From NCBI RefSeq assembly GCF_022761115.1, contig NZ_JAKWJS010000001.1, forward strand, positions 62,001 through 126,000: DNA of 64,000 nt, read 5' to 3'. The notes under the pieces were generated by a model. It made no database searches and was not told the DNA's origin. It was given only the letters and a program-made list of their open reading frames with translations. Below are positions 42,908 through 51,176 of the stretch, piece by piece; within the stretch, counting starts at the first letter, position 1; each line of letters starts with the position of its first letter. Source of the DNA: Dyella sp. RRB7. Lineage in GTDB: Bacteria; Pseudomonadota; Gammaproteobacteria; Xanthomonadales; Rhodanobacteraceae. The position numbers were made by a program, and so were the translations under genes.

Positions 42908-43549
42908 TCAGACGATGCCCAGCTCCAGCGCCTTGAGCACGGCCCGGGTGCGGTCGCGCACGCCCAGCTTGGAGAGGATGTTGGAGACGTGGTTCTTCAC
43001 CGTCCCCTCCGCCACTTTCAGGGAGTTGGCGATCTCCTTGTTGCTGTAGCCACCCGATAGCAGGCGCAGGATCTCGGTCTCGCGCTCGGTCAGCGGATCG
43101 GGCTGTTCCAGGCTGGTGAACTGGTTCTGCATGCGGCCCACGCCGGCCAGCAGGCGCTGGGTGACCATCGGCGCCACCAGCGAGCCGCCGGCCGCCACGG
43201 TGCGCACGGCTTCCACCAATTGCTCCAGCGAGACATCCTTGAGCAGGTAGCCGCGTGCACCGGCCTTGAGGCCCTGCAATACCAGCTGGTCGTCATCGAA
43301 GGTGGTGAGGATGATGGTCGGCGGCAACTCGTTGCGCGCAGACAAGGCCTGCAGCACTTCCAGCCCGCTCATGTTGGGCATGCGCAGGTCCAGCAGCACC
43401 ACGTCGGGCTTGATTCTCGGGATGTCCTGCACGGCCTGGGCGCCATCGGCGCATTCGGCCACCACGCGGATATCCTCCGCCAGATCCAGCAGTGAACGGA
43501 CACCCTGGCGCACCAGGTTCTGGTCGTCGACGAGACAGACGGAAATCAT
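42908..43549 (-). CDS. NarL/LuxR-family response regulator (DesR-like)
   Basis: A 213-residue regulator: receiver domain (CLVDDQNLVRQGV, phospho-Asp in DVVLLDLRMPN, Thr in IILTTFDDD, Lys in LLKDVS) and LuxR-type HTH (LTERETEILRLLSGGYSNKEIANSL, GTVKNHVSNILSKLGV). The ATG at 43549 is the family start. It is encoded just downstream of the histidine kinase at 43665, its likely partner. Confidence 0.93.
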   Translation of the reverse strand: MISVCLVDDQNLVRQGVRSLLDLAEDIRVVAECADGAQAVQDIPRIKPDVVLLDLRMPNMSGLEVLQALSARNELPPTIILTTFDDDQLVLQGLKAGARGYLLKDVSLEQLVEAVRTVAAGGSLVAPMVTQRLLAGVGRMQNQFTSLEQPDPLTERETEILRLLSGGYSNKEIANSLKVAEGTVKNHVSNILSKLGVRDRTRAVLKALELGIV

Positions 43550-43664
43550 CGCGGATCCTCGAAACGGTTGTGGCCCATGTGCGATGCCCATGGGCTACGG
43601 GGAAGAACGATGCGGCTATCCAAGCAACACATTTTGGCACGACCCATCGGTCAGACGTGAATTC

Positions 43665-44918
43665 TTACAGCTCACGGTCAAGCGGCTCCTTCAGCATGCC
43701 CAGCGCGGGCGGCTCGAACCGTGACGGCGTGTGCGCCAACTCGGGCACCTCCCCCAGCGGCAGGCGCACGGTAAGCGCAAACCCCTGGCCCTGCGCCTGG
43801 TCTACCGTAACACTGCCCTCGAACTCCGCCAGGCGCTCGCGCATGCCGGACAGGCCGTTGCCGGGCCGGAAATGCGAGGCGCCCCGGCCGTCGTCGCGGG
43901 CGAACAGTTCCAGCAGGTTCGCATTGACGTAGTCGAAGCGCAGCCACAGGTTGCGCGCGCCGGCATGGCGGGCCGTATTGGTGATGATCTCCTGCGCGCA
44001 GCGCAATAGCACCTGGGCGCGGCGCGGGTCTTCCACGCCGAAGCGCGGCGGCGTTTCCACATGCACGCGCAGGCCCGGCACGCCCTCGATCAGGCTGCGC
44101 AAGGCCTGGGTAAGCTCGATGGCGTCGTCCTGGCGCAACTCGCTGACCACCTCGCGCACATCCGAGAGCAGATGCTTGGCGGTCACCTGCGCCTTCTGCA
44201 CGTGTGCCGCCGCCTGCGGGTTGACCAGATGGCTGGCCACCTCCAGGTTGAGGCTGAGCGCGGTGAGATGATGACCCACCAGGTCGTGCAGGTCGCGCGC
44301 AATGCGCATGCGCTCGGCGATGCGGGTCGATTCGGCAAGCAGCGCGCGGGTCGCCCGCAGCTCCGAATTGAGCCGGCGCTGGTTCTCGCGCTCCTCGGCC
44401 TGCAGGCTGGCGATCATCGAGGTGAAGAACACCAGCGCGGAAATGCCCAGGTACATGCATACCTGCAGGAACGCCGTCACGATGGTCCAGCCCATGTAGC
44501 TGGCGATGATCGGGATCAGCATCAGGTTCTGCAGCAGCATCCACATCAGCCCAGCCCCCACCGGCAACTGCCATGGCAACACCACGGCGATCACCAGCAT
44601 CAGCATGGCCGACAGGCCGCTCTGGCTGAACCAGCCCATGGCCACGGCCGAACCGGTCAGCACCACCAGCCCCAGCAACTGGCCGATGGAGGGGTAGCCG
44701 GTCTGCCGCGTCATGCCCGAGCGCCGGGTCAGCAGCAGATAGGTCACGCCGAAGATCAGGTAGGAGAGTATCCAGCCCGAAATATTGGGATTGCTCCACC
44801 AGGCGTTGACCTGCGCCAGGCCGCCCGGGCCGGACAGCAGCGGCAGCGCGACGCACAGGTACGTGAACAGACCGGCATACCGCAGTAGCCGTATGTGATT
44901 GATGTTGGACCATGCCAT
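43665..44918 (-). CDS. Sensor histidine kinase (HisKA_3, DesK-like)
   Basis: A 417-residue kinase with about six transmembrane helices in residues 10-165, a coiled-coil linker (EERENQRRLNSELRATRALL), the HisKA_3 phospho-acceptor helix ARDLHDLVGHHLTALSLNLE, and an HATPase domain (EIITNTARHAGA, GNGLSGMRERL). No extracytoplasmic sensor domain, so sensing is probably within the membrane, as in DesK. Partner of the regulator at 42908. Confidence 0.92.
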   Translation of the reverse strand: MAWSNINHIRLLRYAGLFTYLCVALPLLSGPGGLAQVNAWWSNPNISGWILSYLIFGVTYLLLTRRSGMTRQTGYPSIGQLLGLVVLTGSAVAMGWFSQSGLSAMLMLVIAVVLPWQLPVGAGLMWMLLQNLMLIPIIASYMGWTIVTAFLQVCMYLGISALVFFTSMIASLQAEERENQRRLNSELRATRALLAESTRIAERMRIARDLHDLVGHHLTALSLNLEVASHLVNPQAAAHVQKAQVTAKHLLSDVREVVSELRQDDAIELTQALRSLIEGVPGLRVHVETPPRFGVEDPRRAQVLLRCAQEIITNTARHAGARNLWLRFDYVNANLLELFARDDGRGASHFRPGNGLSGMRERLAEFEGSVTVDQAQGQGFALTVRLPLGEVPELAHTPSRFEPPALGMLKEPLDREL

Positions 44919-45038
44919 GGGCTCATCATTCGCTACCTGCCCGCGTGGCGCAATGCGCGAGAAGTCACTGCCCCACCCCTGCCGGAAGCCATGCCTTCCA
45001 CCGCTTTACAAAGGTTTTACATGGTGCGCCGTGATATG

Positions 45039-45055
45039 TGTGACCGGCGGTCACA
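45039..45055. promoter_or_regulatory. Palindromic operator-like site TGTGACC-N3-GGTCACA
   Basis: A perfect 7-bp inverted repeat 73 bases upstream of the GNAT-minCDE genes. It resembles CRP/Clp half-sites (TGTGA/TCACA) but with 7 rather than 6 spacer bases. Confidence 0.5.
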
Positions 45056-45127
45056 TGCCATAATGCCGGCTGTCACGCGGGGCCGATCGTCGGTCTTGTC
45101 ATCGAACCACACACTGCGGAGCAACGA

Positions 45128-45748
45128 ATGGCCCTTGCCATCCGCGACGTGCGAGAGCACGACCTGGATGCCGTGCTGGCGCTCAACAACGCCGCCGGCC
45201 GCACCATCCTCGCCCTCGATGCGGCACAGCTGCGCTACTTCTACGACCACGCGGACTACTTCCGGGTGGCCGAGATCGACGGCCACCTCGCCGGGTTCCT
45301 GATCGCGCTGCGCGAAGGCAGCAGCTACGACAGCCCCAACTACCACTGGTTTGGCGAGCACTACCCGCAGTTCGCCTATATCGACCGCATCGTCATTGCC
45401 AACGCCTACCGCCGCCACGGCCTGGGTCGCATCTTCTATTGCGACGTCACCAGTTACGCGGAAGTGCGCGTGCCGCTGCTGACCTGCGAAGTGTTCCTGG
45501 AACCCCGCGACGACGTGGTGGTGCTGTTCCACGGCACCTACGGCTTCCAGGAAGTAGGCCAGCAACGCATGGGCGCGGACGGCCCGCAGGTCAGCCTGCT
45601 GGCCAAGGACCTACCCAGCTACGCCTTCGTGCGCGAAACCTACCTGGACCACGACGGCCTGCCCGACGAGCCCTGGCTGGCCGAGCGCCAGCGCCCTTTC
45701 CACCCCGATACCCCTAAGCGCCGCCTCGCCGGAGAGCGGCGCCCATGA
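45128..45748 (+). CDS. GNAT family N-acetyltransferase
   Basis: A 206-residue protein with the GNAT fold: IRDVREHDLDAVLALNNAA, YFRVAEIDGHLAGFLIALREGSSYDSPNY, YIDRIVIANAYRRHGLGRIFY (acetyl-CoA loop RRHGLG). It overlaps minC by 4 bases (ATGA), so it is co-translated with the Min system. This placement suggests a housekeeping link with division, but the substrate is unknown. Confidence 0.88.
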   Translation: MALAIRDVREHDLDAVLALNNAAGRTILALDAAQLRYFYDHADYFRVAEIDGHLAGFLIALREGSSYDSPNYHWFGEHYPQFAYIDRIVIANAYRRHGLGRIFYCDVTSYAEVRVPLLTCEVFLEPRDDVVVLFHGTYGFQEVGQQRMGADGPQVSLLAKDLPSYAFVRETYLDHDGLPDEPWLAERQRPFHPDTPKRRLAGERRP

Positions 45749-46521
45749 ATGCACGAATGGATACTCAAGACGCTTGCGACCTGCGCTTCGGCCAGGTCGG
45801 CATTGCCAATGTGCGCGTACGCCGCGCCGACGCCGCCGCACTTTGCGACGAACTGGAACGCCGCGTGCGCTCCGCCCCCCAGCTGTTCTCCCGCGCCGCC
45901 GTGGTGCTGGACCTGAGCCATCTGCTCGACCTGCCCGATGACGGCACCGTCGATGCCCTGCTCGAAGCCGTGCGCAGCGCCGGCATGCTGCCGGTGGGCC
46001 TGGCCTACGGCACCAGCGAGGTGGAAGCGCTGGCCCAACGCATGGGCCTGCCGCTGATCGCCAAGTTCCGCGCCGCCTATGAGCCCGCCGATGGCGGCAG
46101 CATCGCGCCGCCGGCACCATCGGCTGCGCCGGCCGAGCCGGTGCGCCGCGCAGAACCGGTGCGCAGCGAACCGGCGCCACCCGCCGGACCCGTGCTCGGC
46201 GCCCAGCTTTACGACGGCACGGTACGCTCCGGCCAGCAGATCTATGCGCGCGACCGCGACCTGGTAGTCACCGGCGCCATCGCCAATGGCGCCGAAGTCA
46301 TCGCCGACGGCAGCATCCACGTCTATGGCGGGCTGCGCGGCCGCGCGATGGCCGGCGCACAGGGCGATGAGAAAGCACGCATCTTCGTTTCCGATTTTCG
46401 TGCCGAACTGGTAGCCATCGCCGGCCATTACCGGGTATTTGAACAAATTCCCAAAGACCTCGAAGGCCAGTCTGTGCGATGCTGGCTCGAAGGTGAAAAA
46501 CTGTTGATCGCCAAGCTTTGA
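45745..46521 (+). CDS. minC: Septum site-determining protein MinC
   Basis: A 258-residue protein: N-terminal FtsZ-inhibiting domain (VVLDLSHLLDLPDDGTVDALLEAVRSAGM), a proline/alanine linker (APPAPSAAPAEPVRRAEPVR), and the C-terminal beta-helix that binds MinD (YDGTVRSGQQIYARDRDLVV, HVYGGLRGRAMAGAQGD). Length is normal. In operon with minD and minE. Confidence 0.96.
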   Translation: MNARMDTQDACDLRFGQVGIANVRVRRADAAALCDELERRVRSAPQLFSRAAVVLDLSHLLDLPDDGTVDALLEAVRSAGMLPVGLAYGTSEVEALAQRMGLPLIAKFRAAYEPADGGSIAPPAPSAAPAEPVRRAEPVRSEPAPPAGPVLGAQLYDGTVRSGQQIYARDRDLVVTGAIANGAEVIADGSIHVYGGLRGRAMAGAQGDEKARIFVSDFRAELVAIAGHYRVFEQIPKDLEGQSVRCWLEGEKLLIAKL

Positions 46522-46566
46522 CGATCGCTCACACTACTATCAAAAAAATACATGCGGAGATGAGCC

Positions 46567-47382
46567 TTGACTGCTGAGATTATCGTTGTCACCTCAGGCA
46601 AGGGCGGCGTCGGCAAGACCACCACCAGTGCTTCGCTTGCCACCGGCCTTGCCATGGCCGGCAAGAAAGTCGCGGTGATCGATTTCGACGTCGGCCTGCG
46701 CAACCTCGACCTGATCATGGGCTGCGAGCGGCGCGTGGTGTACGACTTCGTCAACGTCGTGCACAACGAAGCCACGCTCAAGCAGGCCCTGATCAAGGAC
46801 AAGCGCTACGAGAACCTCTACGTGCTGGCCGCCAGCCAGACGCGCGACAAGGACGCCCTCACCCAGGAAGGCGTGGAAAAGGTGCTCGAGGAGCTGGGCA
46901 AGGAAGGCTTCGACTACGTCGTCTGCGACTCGCCCGCCGGTATCGAGAAGGGCGCGCACCTGGCCATGTACTTCGCCGATCACGCCGTAGTGGTGGTCAA
47001 CCCGGAAGTGTCCTCGGTGCGCGATTCGGATCGCATCCTCGGCCTGCTCGCCAGCAAGACCCGCCGCGCCGAGCGCGGTGACGGCGCGATCAAGCAGCAC
47101 CTGCTGCTGACCCGCTACAACCCGGCCCGCGTGGCCGTGGGCGAGATGCTCAGCGTCAAGGACGTGGAGGAAATCCTCGGCATCAACGTGGTCGGCGTGA
47201 TCCCCGAATCGGAGAACGTGCTGGCGGCGTCCAACGCGGGCGTGCCGGTGATCCTCGACGACAACTCGCTCGCCGGCCAGGCCTACGGCGACACCGTCGC
47301 CCGTATCCTCGGCGAGGAACGTGCCCTGCGCTTCCTCGAGGTGCCGAAGAAGGGCTTCTTCCAGCGCGTGTTCGGAGGTTGA
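46567..47382 (+). CDS. minD: Septum site-determining ATPase MinD
   Basis: A 271-residue deviant Walker ATPase with [30 protein letters not shown] and SPAGIEKGA; the C-terminal amphipathic membrane-targeting sequence is [11 protein letters not shown]. The start is a TTG (46567) preceded by CGGAGATGAG. It drives MinC/MinE oscillation. Confidence 0.97.
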   Translation: MTAEIIVVTSGKGGVGKTTTSASLATGLAMAGKKVAVIDFDVGLRNLDLIMGCERRVVYDFVNVVHNEATLKQALIKDKRYENLYVLAASQTRDKDALTQEGVEKVLEELGKEGFDYVVCDSPAGIEKGAHLAMYFADHAVVVVNPEVSSVRDSDRILGLLASKTRRAERGDGAIKQHLLLTRYNPARVAVGEMLSVKDVEEILGINVVGVIPESENVLAASNAGVPVILDDNSLAGQAYGDTVARILGEERALRFLEVPKKGFFQRVFGG

Positions 47383-47387
47383 TCGCG

Positions 47388-47657
47388 ATGGGTATTCTTG
47401 ATTTCCTGAAGCGCAAGCCGGAACCCACCGCTGCGGTCGCCAAGGAGCGTCTTCGCATCATCGTGGCCCAGGAGCGTTCCACCCGCGGCGCTCCCGACTA
47501 CCTGCCGTTGCTGCGCAACGAGCTGCTTGAAGTGATCAAGAAATACGTCCACGTCGACCTCGACGCCATCAACATCAACGTCGAGCGCGACAGCGGACAC
47601 GAAATCCTTGAGCTTTCGGTAGCGCTGCCGGAAAACACGCCGGCCAAAACCGTCTGA
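47388..47657 (+). CDS. minE: Cell division topological specificity factor MinE
   Basis: An 89-residue protein. [10 protein letters not shown] is the membrane-binding N-terminus, [20 protein letters not shown] is the MinD-activating helix, and the rest forms the dimer domain. Start at ATG 47388, 6 bases after minD; GGAGG is upstream. Confidence 0.97.
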   Translation: MGILDFLKRKPEPTAAVAKERLRIIVAQERSTRGAPDYLPLLRNELLEVIKKYVHVDLDAININVERDSGHEILELSVALPENTPAKTV

Positions 47658-47739
47658 CCGCGCGGCGCGGGCATCCCACCCGCGCCGCCTTCCGCCGTTT
47701 CGCTGCAGCCAGCATGCAGCGGCCACCGACGCCATACAC

Positions 47740-48246
47740 GTGGACGATCTCACTCCCCCTTCCGAAGCCGGCGTCATGCGCCTGGGCGAGCTCGGCTTCG
47801 CCGCGCCGGCAAAACTGCTGGCCCGCTATGGCCTGCAGCTGACGCGCGTCGCATCCGGCGAAGCCATTCCCGGCAGCTTCTGGGGTGACGAAGAGGCCGG
47901 CATCATCGGACACATGGTTTACGCGCGCGACGACACGCCCGTGCACTCGCTGCTGCATGAGGCTGGCCACCTGATCGTGCTGCCGGATGAGCGCCGCGCC
48001 TCCGTCCATACAGACGCCACGGATTCCATCGACGAGGAAGACGCCACCTGCTATCTGCAGATCGTGCTTGCCGATGAGTTGCCCGGGGTGGGTCGGCAAC
48101 GCCTGATGACGGACATGGATGCCTGGGGGTATTCGTTCCGGCTGGGGTCGACACAGGCGTGGTTCGAGCAGGATGCGGGGAATGCGAGGCGGTGGTTGAT
48201 CTCGCGGGGGCTGTTGGATGAGGGTGGGCGCGCGGTTTTTCGTTGA
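47740..48246 (+). CDS. Small HExxH-containing hypothetical protein
   Basis: A 168-residue protein with a metalloprotease-like motif in VHSLLHEAGHLIVLPDERR and DEEDATCYLQIVLADELPG, and no signal peptide. A GTG at 47740 or the ATG at 47776 (MRLGELGFA) may be the start. The HEAGH motif with acidic DEEDATCYLQ region resembles orphan zincin-like proteins of Xanthomonadales; activity unproven. Confidence 0.7.
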   Translation: MDDLTPPSEAGVMRLGELGFAAPAKLLARYGLQLTRVASGEAIPGSFWGDEEAGIIGHMVYARDDTPVHSLLHEAGHLIVLPDERRASVHTDATDSIDEEDATCYLQIVLADELPGVGRQRLMTDMDAWGYSFRLGSTQAWFEQDAGNARRWLISRGLLDEGGRAVFR

Positions 48247-48292
48247 TTATTCGTCCGCGCTTTTGTCTTTCTTCCTGGAGCGGATGGGGTCG

Positions 48293-48465
48293 CTTTTGAT
48301 CGTCATCCCGGCGGAAGCAGGGACCTGGTGACTTTTGCTTTTTCTTTGGCGCTTCCGCCAGGGTGCCGCCTGCGCGGCGGGCGTTTCGATCGTCTGCCGA
48401 CGCTCGAGTCACTTTTCTTTTGCTGGCCCAAAAGAAAAGTAACCCAAAGAAAATGGCCTGAAGGG
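48293..48465. repeat. Left arm of large imperfect inverted intergenic repeat
   Basis: GTCATCCCGGCGGAAGC, then CGCTTCCGCCAGGGTGCCGC, then GAGTCACTTTTCTTTTG, and AAAAGTAACCCAAAGAAAATG align with the reverse complement of 48625-48865. It also contains its own short hairpin CTTTTCTTTTG/CAAAAGAAAAG. Confidence 0.7.
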
Positions 48466-48624
48466 CTGGCAGCATAACGTTGGGAAAAGCCCGAGCGCTT
48501 GAGGTACTTCGCTGCGGGACAACCTCCGCCGCTACACAGCGGCTAGGCCATAACGCTGCGCAACGATGCCCCAGAGACCGTTCCGGCTTGTATTCAACGC
48601 AATGCTACGAGCCTTGGCTTTGAA

Positions 48625-48865
48625 GGCCATTTCTCTGGGTTACTTCTCTTGACTCCGGGCATCCTGCCCTTCGCCCTTCGGGCCGACTTCGCCGTTCGCA
48701 TGCGCTCCTGCGCATGCGTGGGCCAGCAAAGAGAAGTGACTCGGCCTCCGGCAGGAGGGCGAAGCGCCCGCTGCGTAAGCGGCAACCTCGCAGAAGCGCC
48801 CAAGGAAAAGCGAAAGTCCCAGCCCCCCGCTTTCGCAGGGATGACAGCAAAAGCACCGAAGCGAA
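48625..48865. repeat. Right arm of large imperfect inverted intergenic repeat
   Basis: Reverse complement of 48293-48465 with roughly 75% identity by eye (for example GGGATGACAGCAAAAGC against GCTTTTGCTTTTTC regions and GGCCATTTCTCTGGGTTACT against AGTAACCCAAAGAAAATGGCC). The arms carry insertions. Confidence 0.65.
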
Positions 48866-48874
48866 AGCAAAAAC

Positions 48875-50143
48875 CTACCTCGGCTCCGTGATCTCCGTCT
48901 GCAACTCCGTCTCCACCGTCGGCCCCAAATGCTGCGCCCCCAGCGGCCGCCGCGTCACATGGCGATACCAGCGCCACGAGAACCAGCCGATCAAGGTGAG
49001 CACACTCGCCCCCAACGCCAGATACAGCATGTGACCCGACAGCAGCGGCGAGATCACGCCCGCCACCACGGCACACAGCAACAAACTGGCGAAGGCCTGC
49101 ACTGACGATGCTCCGCCGCGACGATGCGGGAAGCGATCGAGCAGCAACAGGGTCAAGGTGGGAAAGGCCAGCTGCACGCCGATGCCATGCAGCACCAGCG
49201 GCAGCATCGACCACGGCAACACCGGCGCGGGTGTGACCAGCGCGATCAGCACATGCAGCCCGCAGGCCAGCAACATGGAGGCATAGCCCAGGTTCACCGT
49301 GTAGGCCACGCTGCGCCGGCTGGCCAGACGACCCGATAGCCATGCACCGCCGACCAGTCCCGTCACCACCGGCAGGAACAGCCAGGGAAAGCCCTGCGCA
49401 CTGAGGTGCAGCAGATCGCGGATGATGTGCGGTGCCGAGGAGATATACAGAAACAAGCCGGCGAAATTCACCGAGCAGGCGATCAGCAACGGCCAGAAAT
49501 GCCGGTCCTGGCCAAAGCTCACATAGCTGTGCAGCAAGCTGTTGGGATGGAACGGCGTGCGGGCAGCGATGGGATGGCTCTCATCGAGGAACAGGATCAA
49601 CGCCACCGCCAGCATCAGGGTGAAGCCCATCAACACCCAGAAGATGCCGTGCCAGCCGTTGAGGAACAACAGCTGCGCACCCACCATCGGCGCGATCACC
49701 GGCGCCACGCCGAAGATCATCATCACGCGGGACATCAGCTGCTGGGCCGCCGCGCCATCCAGGCTGTCGCGCACCACCGCCCGCCCCACCACCAGGCCCG
49801 CGCCGGCGCAGGTGCCCTGCAACGCGCGACAGGTCAGCAGCATGGCGTAGGAGGTCGACATGGCCGCCCCCGCCGAGGCTAGCGCATACACCAGCATGCC
49901 CGACACGATGACTGGCTTGCGCCCGATCGCATCGGAGATGGCGCCATGAAACAGGCTCATCGCCGCATAGGTGATCAGGTACACGCTGATCATCTGCTGC
50001 AGTCCGGCACTGTCCACGGCAAAGCGCGCACCGATCAGCGGAAACGCCGGGAACACGGCGTCGATCGAGAACGGTCCGATCATCGACAGACCCGCCAGCA
50101 GCCATGGCAGGCTGCGCCTTACGGGGCGCTGGATTGGGCTCAT
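48875..50143 (-). CDS. MFS multidrug efflux transporter, Bcr/CflA family
   Basis: A 422-residue protein with 12 transmembrane segments. SIDAVFPAFPLIGARFAVDSAGLQQMISVYLITYA is the typical opening, GAISDAIGRKPVIVSGMLVY is motif A, and CRALQGTCAGAGLVVGRAVVRD is the Bcr/CflA signature. Predicted proton-driven drug exporter of unknown substrate. Convergent to the repeat region. Confidence 0.9.
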   Translation of the reverse strand: MSPIQRPVRRSLPWLLAGLSMIGPFSIDAVFPAFPLIGARFAVDSAGLQQMISVYLITYAAMSLFHGAISDAIGRKPVIVSGMLVYALASAGAAMSTSYAMLLTCRALQGTCAGAGLVVGRAVVRDSLDGAAAQQLMSRVMMIFGVAPVIAPMVGAQLLFLNGWHGIFWVLMGFTLMLAVALILFLDESHPIAARTPFHPNSLLHSYVSFGQDRHFWPLLIACSVNFAGLFLYISSAPHIIRDLLHLSAQGFPWLFLPVVTGLVGGAWLSGRLASRRSVAYTVNLGYASMLLACGLHVLIALVTPAPVLPWSMLPLVLHGIGVQLAFPTLTLLLLDRFPHRRGGASSVQAFASLLLCAVVAGVISPLLSGHMLYLALGASVLTLIGWFSWRWYRHVTRRPLGAQHLGPTVETELQTEITEPR

Positions 50144-50237
50144 GACCTAGGGGAACGGCGGGAAAGGAGGCCGAGTATAGCGGCGGCCAAGCACGGCCCC
50201 GAGCCATGACGATCGGCCTTCCATCGGCTAGCATGAG

Positions 50238-50332
50238 CCAGGGAGATGGCATGCCTCCCGCCCCTGCGACGCCGCCTTCGTCGGGCCAAACGCACGGGGC
50301 AAACCACCTTCGGGTTGATGATGCCTGCACTG
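50238..50332 (+). ncRNA. Fluoride riboswitch (crcB motif)
   Basis: GGGAGATGGCATGCCTCCC (P1 and the GATGG box) is followed about 50 bases later by AAACCACC, TTCG, GGTTGATGATGCCTGC, which match the conserved fluoride-aptamer elements, including GATGATGCCTGC. It lies 70 bases before the crcB start, where such riboswitches act. The distal CCGGAGCTTCCGGG hairpin (50333-50347) could be part of the expression platform. Confidence 0.9.
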
Positions 50333-50400
50333 CCGGAGCTTCCGGGGGCGCAGGTGCGTGCCTGTTTCCGGGAAGTCCAGCTGACTTGAGGAGACGCGAC

Positions 50401-50787
50401 GTGGGGCTTACCGGATTTGTAGCCGTGGGAATCGGAGGCGCGCTGGGCTGCTGGCTGCGCTGGACCCTTGGCGTGCTGTTCAACCCGATCTTCCCCACCC
50501 TGCCGATGGGTACGCTGGCGGCCAACCTGCTGGGCGGGCTGCTGATGGGCGTGGTGCTGGGCGTGTTCGACCACTTCCAGACCCTGCCGCCGGAACTGCG
50601 GCTATTCGCCGCCACCGGCTTCCTCGGCGGCCTCACCACTTTCTCGACGTTTTCCGCCGAGTCGACCACCCTGCTGCTGCGCCAGCAATACCTGTGGTTC
50701 GGCGGACACCTGCTCATGCACCTGGTGGGCTCGATCGCCATGACCATAGCCGGCATCGCGCTCACCCGCGCCGTGCTGCGCGGCTAG
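50401..50787 (+). CDS. crcB: Fluoride ion channel CrcB/Fluc
   Basis: A 128-residue protein with four transmembrane helices; motifs GGALGCWLRW, GTLAANLLGGLLMGV and GFLGGLTTFSTFS (pore Phe/Thr/Ser) are diagnostic of Fluc channels, which expel F-. A GTG start at 50401 is preferred because GAGGAG lies 6 bases upstream and the longer ORF shadows the riboswitch. Followed 8 bases later by DUF190. Confidence 0.95.
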   Translation: MGLTGFVAVGIGGALGCWLRWTLGVLFNPIFPTLPMGTLAANLLGGLLMGVVLGVFDHFQTLPPELRLFAATGFLGGLTTFSTFSAESTTLLLRQQYLWFGGHLLMHLVGSIAMTIAGIALTRAVLRG

Positions 50788-50795
50788 GAGACCTT

Positions 50796-51134
50796 ATGGA
50801 ACGGGAAACCCTGCATCAAGGCGTACAACTGTCCTTCTATTGCCACACGCGTGCGCGCCACGACGGCGTGCTGATGTACGAGTGGCTGCTCGAACGCGCC
50901 AAGAAAACCGGCATCGGCGGCGGCTCGGCGTTTCGCGCCATGTGCGGCTTCGGGCGGCATGGCGTGCTGCATGAGGAGCAATTCTTCGAGCTGGCGGACG
51001 ACCTGGCGGTGAAGGTGGAGTTCCTGCTCACCGAAGCCCAGGCGCAAGTGCTGCTCGAAGCGGTGCGCGCCTGTGGTGTCGACGTTGTCTATGCAATCGC
51101 CCCTGCAAGCTTTGCGAAGCTGGGCAAGGCCTGA
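50796..51134 (+). CDS. DUF190 (PII-like) protein
   Basis: A 112-residue protein of the DUF190 family, which has a PII-like fold. Core sequence GVLMYEWLLERAKKTGIGGGSAFRAMCGFGRHG is diagnostic. Genes of this family are commonly next to crcB and share the fluoride riboswitch, so it probably helps fluoride resistance. In operon with crcB. Confidence 0.88.
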   Translation: MERETLHQGVQLSFYCHTRARHDGVLMYEWLLERAKKTGIGGGSAFRAMCGFGRHGVLHEEQFFELADDLAVKVEFLLTEAQAQVLLEAVRACGVDVVYAIAPASFAKLGKA

Positions 51135-51176
51135 GCCGTTGTCCGGCAACGTCGTTGCCAACCAAGCGAGGAATGC

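Larger units (their letters stand above)
48247..48874. other. 628-bp gene-free interval of repeats
   Basis: It contains no credible gene. Open frames in both directions are Arg/Ser/Ala-rich shadows of the inverted repeat arms. It separates the HExxH gene from the convergent MFS gene. Confidence 0.7.

Noticed and set aside
48594-49343. ORFs in the inverted-repeat interval and the antisense of the MFS gene
   Set aside because: Arg/Ser-rich shadows of repeat arms and of a clear transporter gene.
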